Assembly: GCA_000499405.2 (NCBI GenBank)
Contig: HG738138.1
Location: forward strand, 9,856,888-9,920,887
Length of the DNA stretch: 64,000 nt
DNA from: Onchocerca volvulus
Lineage: Eukaryota > Nematoda > Chromadorea > Rhabditida > Onchocercidae
Direction of reading: 5' to 3'
The position numbers and the translations under genes are program-made. Shown here piece after piece: positions 46,666 to 64,000 of the stretch (within the stretch, counting starts at the first letter, position 1; each line of letters starts with the position of its first letter). The notes under the pieces are model-generated. The model was not told the origin of the DNA and ran no database searches. It saw nothing but the letters and a program-made list of their open reading frames with translations.

Positions 46666-49600
46666 TGTTGGCTTCACAATGATTTACTCGATGCCGACAA
46701 AATATGTGATTATAAAAACATGAACAGTCATTTAGCAATCAAAATTTTGTTTTAATTTTATAAGGACTATTCTGAATATTTCGTTTGTGTTTTGTTTCTT
46801 GTTGTCATGAATTTTCTTTGTTCTCCTTTTTTCTTCCTTTCTGGAGGTTTTATATCATCTTACTACTTATCAGATGCATTTTGACCTGATTAATTCATCC
46901 ATGATTGAGAGATAGGCATGTCGGGCAAAATTATCTAATTTTGCCATTTGTGATTTTGTACTTAACTGATATTTTTATAATTGATTAAGCAGAATAATGA
47001 GCTTTTTTAACAATGTCCTATCAATAATTGTTATGAGTTAGCTTCAAAAAACACTGATTTTGGAAACATTTATCCGTACAACCTATGATGATCCTACTTT
47101 ATTTTAAACTGTCAAAACCATCTGCTTCATAAAACTTTTTGAAATTATTTTTTAATTACTTATATTCCCTTTTTTACTGGCCATTACTGGTAGTTATTAA
47201 TTGTATTTAATACCATAATTTAGAATTTAGGGCTATTGTATTAAAATAATTTGCATTGAATTGATCAAGTTAACAATTTGAGCTTTACTTGTATCAATTC
47301 CAGTTTTTCAATGACGGCCAATAAATTTTAAGTTTCTTACTTATTTGTACAAAAGAGAGAGAGGAATAAAAATTAACATGTATGAAATATCTCAAACATT
47401 ATACTTCATCGGGCAATTAATGGTAATGATAAGTCGGTGATATTTTCCATTAAAAAAATGGCAGTAAATCAATAGAGATATCCAGCAACCATTTATAGAT
47501 TGTGGCCAATAAGAATCCGCCAATTTGAAATCATATTTTCTGTGTTTTTTATTCTTTTTTAAAAGCCTTATTATGCTTTCTAATAAATGAGTAAAACATA
47601 CTGACAGAATGCATTGCAATTCTATGTGAAAGAACTTTTAAAATGGATATTTTGATTGTTTAGATCCACTTCTAAACTAATAAAATGTCTAGTTATTAAT
47701 GTCTAATGTGTTAAATGTCTTTTTACTAATTCGAGAACTACTGCTGTTTTTTATCAGCTTCGATTAGTTCAGAATTTAGAAGCCTACAATCTCTATTTGT
47801 CCATCAAAAAATTATTTAAATGACGCTATTGATGACGGAGCACGGTTTAGTAGATGCATTATATGCTACAATTATCAAAAATGGTTAAGAAACAGTGACT
47901 TATTTCGATGTCTTAATACCATTGGTCGCATTGTTTGCTGTTTGCTGCCAATAACATTCAGTGAAAAGTTCTAAGCCATTAATCTAGGCAATTTGAGATA
48001 ACGATCTTTTTTTTTTTCGTATGCCAGACTTATCATTTAAATTGAAGGCAGAAAATATTTTAGCCGACCAACAACGATTTAAATAGTTATTTATGCAGAA
48101 ATAGTATTTATCAGTGACCAAGATTTGGCATACAGCTTCATTATTGACTTTCAACTGAAATCTTTGCAAAATCAAATTGCAGAGTGATCATTCACCTAAA
48201 ATATCTTTTTTGAAATTAAAATGTTCAAGCCTTGGAAACTTTAGGTTTTTTGAATGCCAGCATAATAGTTTAGATTTCATAAATCAAATCGTGCTTATTT
48301 ATTCCTTACCTGTATGATAAATAAGAGAGTTTGGATAATCAATCTAATCAACCATATCTTATTCCAGGAACGTTCTAGGAGATCGATGTAGTAGACGATG
48401 CAATATCACAAAATTCTGTATTAACTAATTATTCGGGTAATGGAGCAATATTCCGAAGTAGGTGAAGATGTTAGGTACGTATTACAAAGTGCAAATGCGA
48501 GTGCAGCCAATTCATCAAGGAAGTATATGCTGATTATTAATGATCAAATAGATAATTACACTGTAATTGCGATGATACTATGATTGGAGTTTCTAATTAC
48601 TAATATAGCATTTAATGATACATCATGTTATATCCTTTTTCCACTTCTAATATCCGTTGATAATATATTCATTCTCCACTTCATCCTTTTTTTAATTTCT
48701 AATTTTCTTTTTATTACATTTATTTCTAATTAGCAAATTTTTGAGAAGTACTTGTTTCATCAGAATATTATGTTATGCTTGAAATAATCTTTCTTACTGA
48801 TCAAAAGTTGCACATTTGCTAATTGCGGATATGACACGCACTTACGAATTAACTTACCATCATTTCTGATTTAGTTTGAATATGAATTTAAAAGAAGAAA
48901 GCGCATAAGCTTTGTTTTCAATAATTTTTCTTGTCATATTTCTGAAATGTTTAAGTAAATAAATTTGCTTGTTTTTCACTGCAATTTTTCTTAATGAATA
49001 ATAACGTTCGTCTAGCGACTCAATAATCATAGAAGACATTATTTATATCCAAATCCGAGTAGCATGAAATGCATCGAACCAATTATTTCCGCAACATACA
49101 ACTTCTTCTTTAGAGTATTTCCAAGACCGGAAGACTTACTAATTGTGAAATATTTCTGAGGTGAGTTTTTCTTTAATTTTGATTCAAGTTAAATCTTGAA
49201 ATAAAATGAAATCCTAAAAAAATTTAAAGCTTCTTAAAATATAAAACTTCCAGACCCAATACCGTAATAAATTGTCTTGACAACGACATTTATGTTGACT
49301 TAATTACAGAATTTTTAAATTTTTGATGCATATTTCTGATCCTTATTTTCATTGAATTGAAATAAGAAACCAAACACTTCCCAGTCCGTGCAAACATAGT
49401 CAACGAAAAAATGCACATTTGCTACTCTAGCTCATTCATTGCAAATGGCATAATTCGAAAGCACAATTGAAATTTAAAAGGATTGTTCTAAAGTCAGATA
49501 AAAATCATTTTCCAGTTGGGTATTTTTTGCTCGGCGATGGATAACTTCCTGAACTGTATTACAATCGCAATGATGAGACTTCGTAAGCGTCAGCTAACAG

Positions 49601-51792
49601 AACATGGATGTGTCGTCCCACATATAATTGAATTTTTTTAATTTCACTAATTTTAGCCAATTTTTAAACATGCGACTGAGCTATTTTATAAAAATGAATT
49701 GAATTTTGAAATATTGCAATAAAAATATTTTTAGAAATTAATGTCATGTATGACGGTAGTTTTTGTTCAGTTCCGTTTTTTGAGACGTTATTGCCACCAG
49801 TTATATTAGTTGCCATCGGGTGCTTGCATTCTGAAACTATTTTGACATTGACGTCACTTGGACATGAAGTTCATTTCTACTTTTTCAAAATGAAATTAAC
49901 AGATGAGAAACTATTTGATGTATACCATCTTTTCCATATTCAGTGCACTACGCAATGCCATTTCTGCGGAATGATATTGAGTATTGCACTTTTTTTTTCT
50001 TATCATTGACACTTATCACACGTAACTGCAAGTTTCAAGTAGCTTTTCATTTTGTCATTATCTCGCTATTTATTGAAATCGACTCAACAAATCTTCAATC
50101 AAATACTTCTCTAATCTGTTGAGAGTTTTGTTTTCTATCATTTCTATTTAACTACTGATTGACTTATTATGAAGACCAACTTTTTACAAACAATAACAAA
50201 GCATTCTATTAGACCAAGACAAGTGAAACAAGCATATGTATTCAATCGTAAGATTGTTAATGGTGAATGTTTATAAATTGTAATATTTTAGAATGATTGA
50301 TATGTTATTAATATGAATTCTTCATTTAATGAACTGAAGTAGATTACAGTCGATGAAAAAATTTATGAAACGATTCACTAGTTATCATGCATCAGTTCAT
50401 TTCTTACCTTTGTTTACTGCATTATAAATAGGTTCAAAAGTAAAATGCAATTAATCTTTCTTTCTCTGAGTGCTAAAACCAGTTCCATTACTTCAAAATG
50501 TTTTGCTGTAAGATCTGTTAAAGGATATTCCACATTACTGGATAATTTCTCAAAAAAAAAAGGGCACATAATTTGATTTGATTCAAATGAAAAAGGCTAG
50601 TTTAATTGAAAATTGTTGTGATAGTTATATTTACAGTTTAGTATGCTGTAGAAACAAATACGCAGAACATTCTTACAGTTCCGTGTATAAGTCTAATCAC
50701 CTGATAATGCTGTCCTCCTTGCATGATATATTATTGGTTCTAATATACATTGTCTTAATTTGGATGCTGATGAAATGAAAGTCTTGGAAAAGTTCGTTAT
50801 AGAATTACCAACATTATCCACTTAGTATATCATACCTCTTTGTTATGGTCACTGAATCTGAAAAAAAATTCATAATTCCACTTCTACATATAATCTGTCC
50901 GATAGATAACACTGATTGGGATCGTTCGAAAGTATCACTGATTCATTGAAATCAGGATATCACTGATTCGGTCTCAGCGAGTTAACATGCGGTGATGTTT
51001 ATTCGACTTTTTACAATTATACACTTTTGTTATAATTATTTTAGAAGACAATTCTTCTGTAAAATGTTGTTGATTCTTGTAAGACGTGAAGTTTTCAAAT
51101 TGCAAAACTCAGCCTTTGCTGGTGTTTAATAAATTGGAGTCACTTTTAACATTTGCTATACTAGTTGAAAGATGCTGTGATCGATCATCATCTTTCTGTG
51201 CTTTCAACAGCTATGTTATCTATTTTATTGCAAACACTTTCCTTACCAACAAATTTTATTCCCTTTTCTCAGTGACATAGATGTTAATCAGTACTGTCAT
51301 ATTAATATGTAAAATTTATCATATAGTAGGAACACATTCCATTAATCCCGCAAAAAATTATGGTTTAATTTTTTTTCCTGTAATGATGAATTTTCTCGAA
51401 TTATTCAATTTCAGAAATAGTCTAAAATGCAAAGTTTCTGAAAATTTGATTTGAATCAACCGCAAAAGTTTCAATAGGCAGAATAAAATGAAATTCTGTA
51501 ACTTCGTTTTTCGACGGATTATGTCAACACGATTTCTGTAATTCTGTATATATGCTTTTTCCATAAACACGTCTGTGAACAAATGATTGAATTCTGAACT
51601 TTAGAAAATGATTCGCTGCGGTGATGTCACAAGAAGTTCGAGAAGCTTATCAATTCGAAACTATGAGGAGCTGTGATAGCGTTATAATCAAGAAATGATC
51701 TCTTTCTCTAGTTTACGTAACGTAGTTGTGGATTGTACATTATAAAGGCCATTGAGCAATTGTCATTTACCAAGAAAGTGTTCCAGACATTA
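46666..51792. other. Long AT-rich intergenic stretch
   Basis: Five kilobases with no exon that I can support on either strand. A short open start at 48439 (MEQYSEVGEDV) next to a possible donor 'gttag|gtacgt' was noted but has no partner exon. Several hydrophobic open frames (for example 49746-50009 and 50578-50778) look like products of AT-rich composition. Confidence 0.45.
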
Positions 51793-52179
51793 TTATCTCA
51801 CTGCTTCTTTTGCTCCTTTCTCTTTTATTTTTTTACTATCTTTACTATCTTCAATATTGGAATTATTATTTTCAACACTAATTTCAAGAAATGTTAGCTT
51901 TGGATAAATTATGGGATCCATATTTTGCAGTTTTAATTCATGATAACGCAAATTTTCAGCTCGAAAATCCAATTTCAACTCTTTTTTGGCAATAATTATG
52001 TCATTTTCAGCTTTTCTATGAATATGACAATGGACAAGCCAGAAAGCTAGAAAACAACTAACATTTGAACTAATTTTCGAAACGTTTTTCGAAATAACAA
52101 CTAACTGAATAGGTGGATGACAAAATTCTTGAGCAGTAATATAAATAATTATTTCGAAGAAACAGCTAGATAATTGCAT
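51793..52179 (-). CDS. Possible small single-exon gene, 128 residues, unknown
   Basis: An uninterrupted frame from an ATG at 52179 to a stop at 51793. A hydrophobic, Cys-containing segment (FLAFWLVHC, about residues 42-50) is followed by a charged half with KKELKLDFRAENL and a Lys/Ser-rich acidic-basic tail (SKDSKKIKEKGAKE). The layout suggests a membrane-anchored or last-exon fragment. It is divergent from the alpha-glucosidase gene, 130 bases away. I do not recognise the family; 128 codons open in AT-rich DNA is unusual but can be chance. Confidence 0.3.
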   Translation of the reverse strand: MQLSSCFFEIIIYITAQEFCHPPIQLVVISKNVSKISSNVSCFLAFWLVHCHIHRKAENDIIIAKKELKLDFRAENLRYHELKLQNMDPIIYPKLTFLEISVENNNSNIEDSKDSKKIKEKGAKEAVR

Positions 52180-52308
52180 ATATTGATTAATTAAATCAAC
52201 TTTGCATCTTAAGCTAATGGTGCAGAAAATCTTTATATATTTTCAGCGTGCTTTATCATGTTGCATTTAGGCGAAGAAGAAAACCGTGACGTTTTATCGA
52301 AATTTTAG

Positions 52309-58284
<5,976 letters not shown>

Positions 58285-59443
58285 CCGTGCTCATTGCTGA
58301 TCACAACATTTGTGCATGATACGGCAGATTTTGCTACTTAATGAAACTTATATGAATCATTGATTCATAATTTCACAACTTTTTGAACATGAACAGTTAT
58401 CGCAACATTAACTCCGCGATTCAATTTATAGTCATTAATACAAGACGATTATTATTTCTACAATGGGCTTAAATATGTGCAACAGACAAGATGTCCTGGA
58501 ATAAGCTTTCCACTGCTATATTTCCTTCCTCAGCGTTGATATTTCATTGTTTGTAACGATATCCGTAACATTCGATCATGTAGAGGGGGAACTACAAGTG
58601 TAGTAAATGCTTCAATAAAGAAATCGATGAAAGTACTAAATGTTCCACAACAAATAGAATATGTTCAACACACATCAGAAATAAACTGAAAGGAAAGAAT
58701 GAACTGAGGAGCAATGCCTTATATATATATATATATATAAGAAGAACGAAAGTACAGTAAGTATATGGATTATGCAATGATTGAGAATATAACATATATG
58801 TATAGGTCAGCATTAAGAAATAATACACATCTCCTTACCTCCCAAAAAAAAAGCATGAAATGAATATCAATCAAATGAAAAGTTTTATGACAGACGTAGA
58901 ATACGTACTGAACTTCGCTACAACATATCTAACGATCAGGAAGCGATAAGCATATTGCAACGGTAATCCGTAAGTTCAGCCGTATGGGAAAACTATAAGT
59001 GTACGTATTTGTGCAAAGAAGCGCAAGAAATTATTAAACGCTTTCTAAGAAAGAGAACACATCACCGCAATACGCCAGAAATAAATTGAAGAAAAAAAAA
59101 AGAATAAAGATTCAATTTATATACACGACAAAAGATGCGCCATCACATAGCGACAGCTAATAGCAATAACTAATATATAGATATATGGACAGATCAAGCA
59201 GTAATATACAGATTATAACACATGAAGCTTCTATGACAGTAATGCGATATACATCAATAAAACCATTCCAGTTTGAGAATTCTGAAATGATTCCTAGACC
59301 GACTTTCTGTTAATCTTAGCAGATGTTGAGATAACACAATAAAACTAAAGAATAAGTTGCGAATACCGAACTTTAGATGAAAACATCCTCAATCATGCAG
59401 CAAGCATAATACATTGAACTATACATCATGAAACAACTGTTTT

Positions 59444-59565
59444 CATAATAATTGTCGGTATGTTACGCTTGAACCGTCATTGTTCGGAAGTTTGAAGGAT
59501 TCGCCATAATAATTGTCGGTATGTTACGCTTGAACCGTCATTGTTCGGAAGTTTGAAGGATTCGC
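59444..59565. repeat. Perfect 61-bp tandem duplication
   Basis: The unit starting 'cataataattgtcggtatg' and ending 'gaaggattcgc' occurs twice head to tail with no mismatch seen (59444-59504 and 59505-59565). The identity implies a recent event or an assembly artefact. It lies about 240 bases upstream of the TAF3-like ATG. Confidence 0.93.
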
Positions 59566-59610
59566 TATTTGGTACGTTGGTGTAAAGTTGGGATGAGATG
59601 AGTGAATCTA

Positions 59611-59629
59611 GGAGGGGGGGGTGGGGGGG
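59611..59629 (+). promoter_or_regulatory. G-run with quadruplex potential
   Basis: 'ggaggggggggtggggggg' is 17 G in 19 bases, the only such run noticed in this AT-rich window, 174 bases upstream of the TAF3-like ATG. It could form a G-quadruplex or bind Sp1/KLF-type factors; function is inference. Confidence 0.5.
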
Positions 59630-59802
59630 ATGTGAGAGTGTATGTCTATCTTTCATGATTTTATTGGTATTCTTACAGGAGGTGAACGTTTAACGCTATT
59701 CGCACTATTAAGATTTGGAAGTTCTTAAGAAATTTGACATACGGAAGTGGTTTTGTCCTCGAAAAACATTGTTGAAATTAAGCTTGATTGCAAATAACCA
59801 GT

Positions 59803-62800
59803 ATGTCGATCACAGATGTTATAGAGGCGGATCGTCATGTTGGCGAAATCTTACCATCAATGGAGGATAACAGTGCAAAGGTCGTCGAAGATCAGCCACA
59901 GGAAGAGGCAAGTCCGCTATCAGAAAATTAGCTTTATTTGGATAATGTGACATAAAAGATATCAAATAAGAATAACTGCATTGTTGCAATGTTTTTAGGA
60001 AACCGAGCAGCAAAATCAAGGTTGGATAACTCCAAACAAGTCCACTTTGTTAAGTCAAGGTTTTTTGGCTTTCTCTAGTGAAATTAAGAATGGTTTTTTT
60101 TTGAAAATCTTTCGCAGCATTTGGTATTAGTAACTCTGAATTTTATCATAGGCATTGCAACGGAAGCAACTCGTTCACTTGAAGTCTCGGAGGATTATGC
60201 CTTGCATTACCTTACACGATCTGTCGTAAAGATGATGGATAATATTGGTTTTTCAACATGCCACGAATCTGTTCTATACATTCTAACAGATCTTTGCAAG
60301 CGATACATGCAGAAACTTTGGGTTGATTCAAAAGTATTCGCAGAGCACGGTAACTTCAGGGACACATTTTATTTTAACTACACTTATAAATGAATTGCTG
60401 TCTTTTTATTTGAAGGTCTGGAAATATGTTTATTTGTCTTTTTAAGCTGGTAGACGATATCCCATTTTTGAAGATGCAAATATGGCTTTCGGAAAGCTGA
60501 TGTTCAGCGCAGCGGAATTACATGCATTCATGAAGCAGGTTGAACACGATCCTTTTGAAAACGATGTAAGATTCGTTATTAAATTGCCTTTTTTCTTCAC
60601 TTTATTTTGTCCTAAATACTTCATTTGCTCACAGTTTTCTCACTTTTAAGGTGCCACTTTTCCCAGTTCGGAAATCTTCGCCAAATTTGCTAAGTATATA
60701 TGGACCAGTCTCAGATAAAGAATTAGCGGAACGACCAGAACATATACCTCGTTATTTTCCTGCTATGCATCCAGAATGGTGCTCTGATCAAATCGGAGGT
60801 GATACTTTATTTTCATGAGGTAGCTGTTTATACGCATTAACAGGTTATTAATTTGTATATTGTTTTACAGTTCGAGCAGTCGAGGTTTCAGCAGTGAAAA
60901 GTGCAACACAAGGGTCTGCGAAAAATAATAAATGTATACCCCGGTGAGCGAAATCTTTGGTTCAAATTCATTTTTTCATGAGCTTTAGGAAACTGGGAAC
61001 GAATTTCCATTCTTACCTAATAGTAGAGGACTGTATTTGTTTATGTGCCAAGTTTTTTGCATGCGACTTTTTTATTTGAATTTTTTATGAATTTACAAAA
61101 GAAGAAGCTTGAAATAAAATGCTAAACGATCGATTATTTTGCATTCGTTTTTACTTTTATAAGATACCATTAGTAGTTTGATAACTTCTATTCCTTATTT
61201 GGATAAGTATTTGGTTTGATGGATTTGGGTAGTTTTAGTGTTTGTGAAAATACTTTGAAGTTTTATTTTTTGTCTTTTTTGTTCTTGTTTTTTAAATACG
61301 ATCGTTTTTCAGAGGAAGGGTGACAAAATCAAAGATCTCCTTCCCTGATTTTAGTGGATCGACAGCTAAAGAATTGGGATTTGTGCGCCCCCAAAAATTG
61401 CCATCCAAAAAGGTGGTTGAAGAACCAAGTGGCATTTCAAGTAGTGCCAATATTGCAGCTTTACAGATAATGGGTACAGGAACAAGCAGTCCTAGTAAAA
61501 CAAAGCTGAAAAAGTGCTCGATGAATGAAGTGAGATGTATTTAATGGTATTTTTCATAAATGTTTTGGTGTAAGCAACTTCGTTGTTTATTTTCCGATAT
61601 TATAGTCTGCTAGCAGTTCAAAACTCGATGAATATCACGTGAAAGCAGAAAGCCCCAAAGATAAAGATGCGTCAGATAAATCTTACACACAGGTAACATT
61701 GGTTTATTTTCTTTATTTTCTTTTTCCTTTGAAATTCGGTTATATTCCTCTTTCAAGCAGTGAATTTATATAGTTTTTTTCCGCATCACTTTTTTTTGTC
61801 ATTTCTTAGAATGATGCATATTATTAGCTGTTAATGATTACAGAGGTCGATTGGTATGTTTGGTATGCCACCGTCAGCCTTGGTACATACAGAGAGTGCT
61901 GTGAGTGAGAAGATGAAAAAGAAAAGGAAAAGAGACAGGGATCGAGATAAAGATCGAACTAAGGAAAAGAAAGTAAAGCATCGTGAGAAGCTTACAGATG
62001 AAAATGTTTGTCGCATTTGCATTTATAATATTGATTATCTACTACATGTGATTCGAGTTTCTGGTTATCATAATCGTTATACGAAAAAAATCTTCCAGGA
62101 GGAAAACCCAAGTACAAGTAGTTTAGTTTCGGTATCGACTGAATCACTTTTGTATGGAAAGGCAAGTACGAGTTCAAGTTGCACAACTGTTGCTAGGACT
62201 GATGATCAAGGCAAGTAATTAATATTTTTATTTTTCACTTTTGTTTTTGGCTTTAGCTCTTGATTTGCTTAATGATTGCTGCGGAAGTTTTGCTAGATGA
62301 ATCATGAGTAGTTCTAAATTGTCGGTTTAAAAGGAGAGTTTCGCTTCATTCATGCAAATTTTTACCAAGCTTGCACTTAAAAGATCAGCTATAAGTTCTT
62401 ATGTAATGAAGCATCGGAGTTGCGGAATATTTAAAAATTCGATAACCTCCGATATAATGACAAGGATTAAAGAGAGATTGAAACAGGTTGTGGATTATGT
62501 ATTTTCTGAAAGTTTCGTTGAAATACCATTTCATTTGTCATTATTGGGATTAATTGTTGTGTTTTTACATTGAATGTTTACCTAACAATGTTTCCGTGCA
62601 CTGTTGATTGGTGCTTTTCGCTTAAATTCGATCTCTCTACAATGCTTAGGTTTACAAGAATGGAAATTAGTTTGAGGGCAATGACAATAAGTAGCAAAAA
62701 TTAATTGATCTTTTCTCTGTGAACTGTTTAAATTATTTCAGTGAAAAAATCGACGAGTCAGCAAGAGGACGTTCTTTCAGCATTGCAGAAACAACCAAGG

Positions 62801-63644
62801 TCCTCAGAACAAAAGTGAGTATCACTTTTATAGATTGATTTGATATCTTGAAGATAGAGAGTTATTACCATCCTCTGATATTTAAAATGATACGCATGTT
62901 TTGTGAATAGTACATATCTGATGTATTTCAGCGATCAAATAGGGCGAAAGGTGATTGATTTGAAAAGTATTACGAATGAAGAACCTCTTATAGATGTTTA
63001 TTTTTCGCACGCTCTTTCCGGAAGTGGTGGAATAGCTGTTTGCGGAAAAGTTAGTATTTTACCCAGTGAATTTCCGAAAGTTTCTTTTCTCGATGTTAGA
63101 TGAAGATTTATAATATTTTTGTTATAAATCATTTTTTTTTTTTTTTTCTGGAAACACCAATTCAGAATTCCTATGGTAATGTTGTTCGCTATAAAGCAGC
63201 AGCAAAGTGTTGTGACTAGTAGCAAAACTCATTTTTGTCTTCATTTTTTAGGTAAATTGGTTGTCTATGTAATATGGATTTCCTTATTTCCGAGTCACAA
63301 ATAAAGCAGTAGGGATTTTTCCTGATATGTCTTTGACTGTCACAGCTGAAAAAGAAAGTTAATGTCATATTATACTACAGGAGGATGATATTGATAAACT
63401 TAAAAATGACCGACCATTGAACTTGAGGATGAATGATGGTCACGATGTTAGTAGTGTTGGTTCACAAATGGCTGAAATATTGAAACCACAACATTCCTCA
63501 CAAAGGTATGTTCAGCGTATGCCAATCAAATGGCTCATATTGTTTTTATTTACCGGTCGATCACTTATTCGTAATTACAGAATAAAAGACTATGATTTCT
63601 GTGGGCTTTATGCGTTATTTACTGAACAGGATAGCGTATTCTAA
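59803..63644 (+). CDS. taf-3: TAF3-like TFIID subunit (histone-fold protein)
   Basis: Exons: 59803-59907, 59999-60059, 60152-60349, 60447-60565, 60651-60798, 60871-60943, 61313-61529, 61606-61692, 61844-62005, 62099-62210, 62742-62814, 62932-63049, 63381-63505 and perhaps 63581-63644. The histone fold (Bromo_TP type) reads YALHYLTRSVVKMMDNIGF, SVLYILTDLCKRYMQKLW, AGRRYPIFEDANMAFGKL, followed by VPLFPVRKSSPNLLSIYGP and AERPEHIPRYFPAMHPEW, the block that follows the fold in TAF3. A very basic stretch (KMKKKRKRDRDRDKDRTKEK) follows, as in TAF3. The C-terminal PHD finger of animal TAF3 is not seen; either the gene ends at the TAA at 63642 or it continues past the window. TAF8 is the main alternative. 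Introns 1 (59908) and 10 (62211) begin with GC. Confidence 0.78.
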
Positions 63645-64000
63645 TGTCTTGTATCCAAAAATTTACATATATTTGTAAGTATTGTGCAGTTGCACTTTGC
63701 CTCAGTTCTATTGCTAATGCAAGTACTAAGCGGTTGTTTCGTCTTTTCTGAAAAGTTTTCATGGATTGTTTTGTAAATCGTTTAGTGCTGAAGTTAGTCT
63801 ATTTAAAGTTTTTTTTGTTTTTACTCCTCACCGATTATTGCGCCTGCTTCGCTTGGTTGTCTTTGTAAAGTTTGAGAAGGGGAATTTTTCTTAATACACC
63901 TGTCTTTCCATATTAAATTTTCAGAAATCTCTGCATATCTTATAAGATCTCCGCATTATAGTAGTCAATTTGTAGGGCTGGTGATGTGAAGGATGATGGT
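63645..64000 (+). other. 3' flank or further intron of the TAF3-like gene
   Basis: No exon could be supported in the last 355 bases. Sequence is T-rich with no PHD-finger Cys/His pattern. Confidence 0.4.

Larger units (their letters stand above)
58285..59802. other. Intergenic region between glucosidase and TAF3-like gene
   Basis: No supported exon. It holds a (TA)n run (about 58717-58738), a perfect 61-bp tandem duplication (59444-59565) and a G-rich run (59611-59629). It should contain the glucosidase 3' end signals and the TAF3-like promoter. Confidence 0.6.

Noticed and set aside
52000..52050. HCHI motif in the minus-strand 128-residue frame, suggesting a multicopper oxidase
   Set aside because: The following His and Gly-Met of the copper site are absent and no other oxidase blocks are nearby.

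Overview
The window is AT-rich, intron-rich eukaryotic DNA. Short exons, many of the introns under 500 bp, likely spliced-leader acceptors just 5' of several start codons, and the closeness of the gene products to nematode families point to a parasitic nematode, most likely a filarial (Spirurina) worm. No bacterial genes, CRISPR arrays, rRNA or convincing tRNA genes are seen. Exon boundaries were derived by hand from reading frame, splice dinucleotides and intron phase.

Layout: (1) 1-8600: degenerate tandem repeats, a Helitron-type terminal fragment and two possible 5' exons. (2) 8626-14169 (+): a JNK-type MAP kinase with two tandemly duplicated, phase-matched kinase exons only 37 nt apart. 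(3) 15245-23100: a repeat nest. It holds a decayed Cys-loop (nicotinic-type) receptor ligand-binding domain, then a ~4.6 kb structure bounded by ~0.6 kb inverted repeats that contains oppositely oriented Helitron fragments and a BEL/Pao protease fragment. (4) 24464-27043 (-): a very divergent heterotrimeric G-protein alpha subunit whose GTP-hydrolysis Arg and Gln are both replaced. (5) 29801-35366 (-): an E78/SEX-1-group nuclear hormone receptor with a dead copy of one of its own ligand-domain exons in its first intron. (6) 39274-43107 (-): an MFSD11/UNC-93-like membrane transporter. (7) 45254-46665 (+): a divergent CFIm25/NUDT21-like protein. (8) 52309-58284 (+): an acid alpha-glucosidase (GH31) with trefoil domain, 19 exons. 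(9) 59803-63644 or beyond (+): a TAF3-like TFIID subunit with histone fold.

The genes are unrelated housekeeping, signalling and transcription functions; there is no operon-like clustering. The glucosidase and the TAF3-like gene are in tandem 1.5 kb apart, and each carries two GC-AG introns. The most unusual points are the G-alpha lacking both catalytic residues, the JNK duplicated exon pair whose spacing should force mutual exclusion, the glucosidase intron in which a tandem duplication copied the 5' splice site, and the long inverted-repeat transposon composite.
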